Assembly: GCA_019244985.1 (NCBI GenBank)
Contig: JAFASB010000358.1
Location: 1-5,646, forward strand
Source of the DNA: Acidimicrobiia bacterium
GTDB lineage: Bacteria > Actinomycetota > Acidimicrobiia > Acidimicrobiales > AC-14
Length of the DNA: 5,646 nucleotides
Direction of reading: 5' to 3'
Of this stretch, positions 5,282 through 5,646 are shown piece after piece. Numbering within the stretch: position 1 is the stretch's first letter; the number at the start of each line of letters is the position of its first letter. Below the pieces are notes generated by a model that did not search any database, was not told the DNA's origin, and was given only the letters and a program-made list of their open reading frames with translations. A program made the position numbers and the translations under genes.

Positions 5282-5646
5282 ATGGACCCCCAACCCCAGG
5301 CCCCGTCGGTGGTTGCCGTCGTCGTGGCCTCCGACCCGGGGGAGTGGCTCGAGGAGACCCTGGGCGCCCTGGGCGCGCAGGACTATCCGAATCTGTCGGT
5401 CCTCGTCGTGGACGCCGGAAGCGACGACGGCGACTTGGCCGCCCGCATCGCTCCGGTCCTTCCGGACGCCTACGTCCGGCGGCCCGAGGGGAGCCCCGGC
5501 TACGGCCAGGCGGCCAACGAGGCCCTGCTCGCAATCGAGGGCGCAGCGTTCTACCTCTTCTGTCACGACGACGCCGCCGCCGACCCCGACGCCGTGCGCC
5601 TGCTGGTGGAGGAGGCCCTGCGGTCCAACGCTGCGGTCGTCGGGCC
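5282..5646 (+). CDS. GT2-type (GT-A fold) glycosyltransferase, 3' truncated
   Basis: The first 121 residues of a family-2-type glycosyltransferase; the frame is open to the window end. After a short proline/glutamine-rich lead, SVVAVVVAS (9-17) is the first nucleotide-binding strand. LEETLGALGAQDYPNLSVLVVDAGSDDG (23-50) is the typical GT2 helix and strand, with D44 and the SDDG segment at the nucleotide site. GYGQAANEAL (73-82) corresponds to the G-x-x-x-A-x-N helix. FCHDDAAADPDAV (93-105) holds the DxD-like metal site (D96, D97). It would transfer a sugar from an NDP-sugar in the glycan pathway of this locus; whether membrane or further catalytic domains follow cannot be seen. ATG 5282 is preferred because it sits right before the fold; it has no good Shine-Dalgarno. 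An in-frame GTG at 5237 would add 15 arginine/proline-rich residues and is less likely. It is separated from the upstream operon by the minus-strand gene, so it needs its own promoter or read-through. Confidence 0.88.
   Translation, partial: MDPQPQAPSVVAVVVASDPGEWLEETLGALGAQDYPNLSVLVVDAGSDDGDLAARIAPVLPDAYVRRPEGSPGYGQAANEALLAIEGAAFYLFCHDDAAADPDAVRLLVEEALRSNAAVVG

Noticed and set aside
5147..5566. 139- and 116-codon minus-strand frames opposite the start of the GT2 gene
   Set aside because: The plus strand encodes clear GT2 motifs; the minus frames are compositionally shadow-like and would run through the promoter region of the phasin-like gene.
1..5646. CRISPR arrays, tRNA/rRNA, IS ends, defence or toxin-antitoxin genes
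   Set aside because: I looked for repeat-spacer periodicity, cloverleaf-like segments, transposase motifs and terminal inverted repeats and saw none.

Overview
The window comes from a high-GC bacterial chromosome. GTG starts, strongly G/C-biased third codon positions, tightly overlapped genes and a phasin-like lysine/alanine-rich small protein point to Actinomycetota, perhaps Acidimicrobiia. That placement is inference from style; there is no rRNA or other marker gene here. The content is a cell-surface polysaccharide or glycoconjugate biosynthesis locus.

Layout: positions 1-4757 hold one plus-strand run of five genes. First is the 3' part of a nucleotide-sugar pyrophosphorylase of the RmlA/RfbA type (3-494). 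Next is a complete dTDP-glucose 4,6-dehydratase, RmlB/RfbB (498-1454). Three consecutive GT-B fold, family-4-type glycosyltransferases follow (about 1430-2584, 2581-3660, 3657-4757). Gaps are 3 nt or negative, and the last two junctions are GTGA and ATGA overlaps, so the run is almost certainly one translationally coupled operon whose promoter lies upstream of the window.

Positions 4758-5281 contain a separate minus-strand unit: a 109-residue helical phasin/HBHA-like protein (4830-5159) with a strong Shine-Dalgarno, a plausible sigma-70-type promoter (5190-5218) carrying a 14-bp perfect palindrome at the expected transcription start, and a strong intrinsic terminator (4770-4809) whose U-tract serves the minus strand. 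From 5282 to the window end a plus-strand family-2 (GT-A) glycosyltransferase begins and runs off the edge.

How the genes work together: RmlA and RmlB activate glucose-1-phosphate to dTDP-glucose and convert it to dTDP-4-keto-6-deoxyglucose, the branch point to dTDP-L-rhamnose and other 6-deoxyhexoses. RmlC and RmlD, or alternatives, are not in the window. The three GT4 enzymes and the GT2 enzyme would transfer sugars to build the glycan. The phasin-like gene looks functionally unrelated. I found no RNA genes, CRISPR arrays, mobile elements or defence-type system. The window is mainly an ordinary surface-glycan locus; the most unusual points are the start of the first GT4 gene, the palindrome-marked promoter and the triple GT4 tandem.
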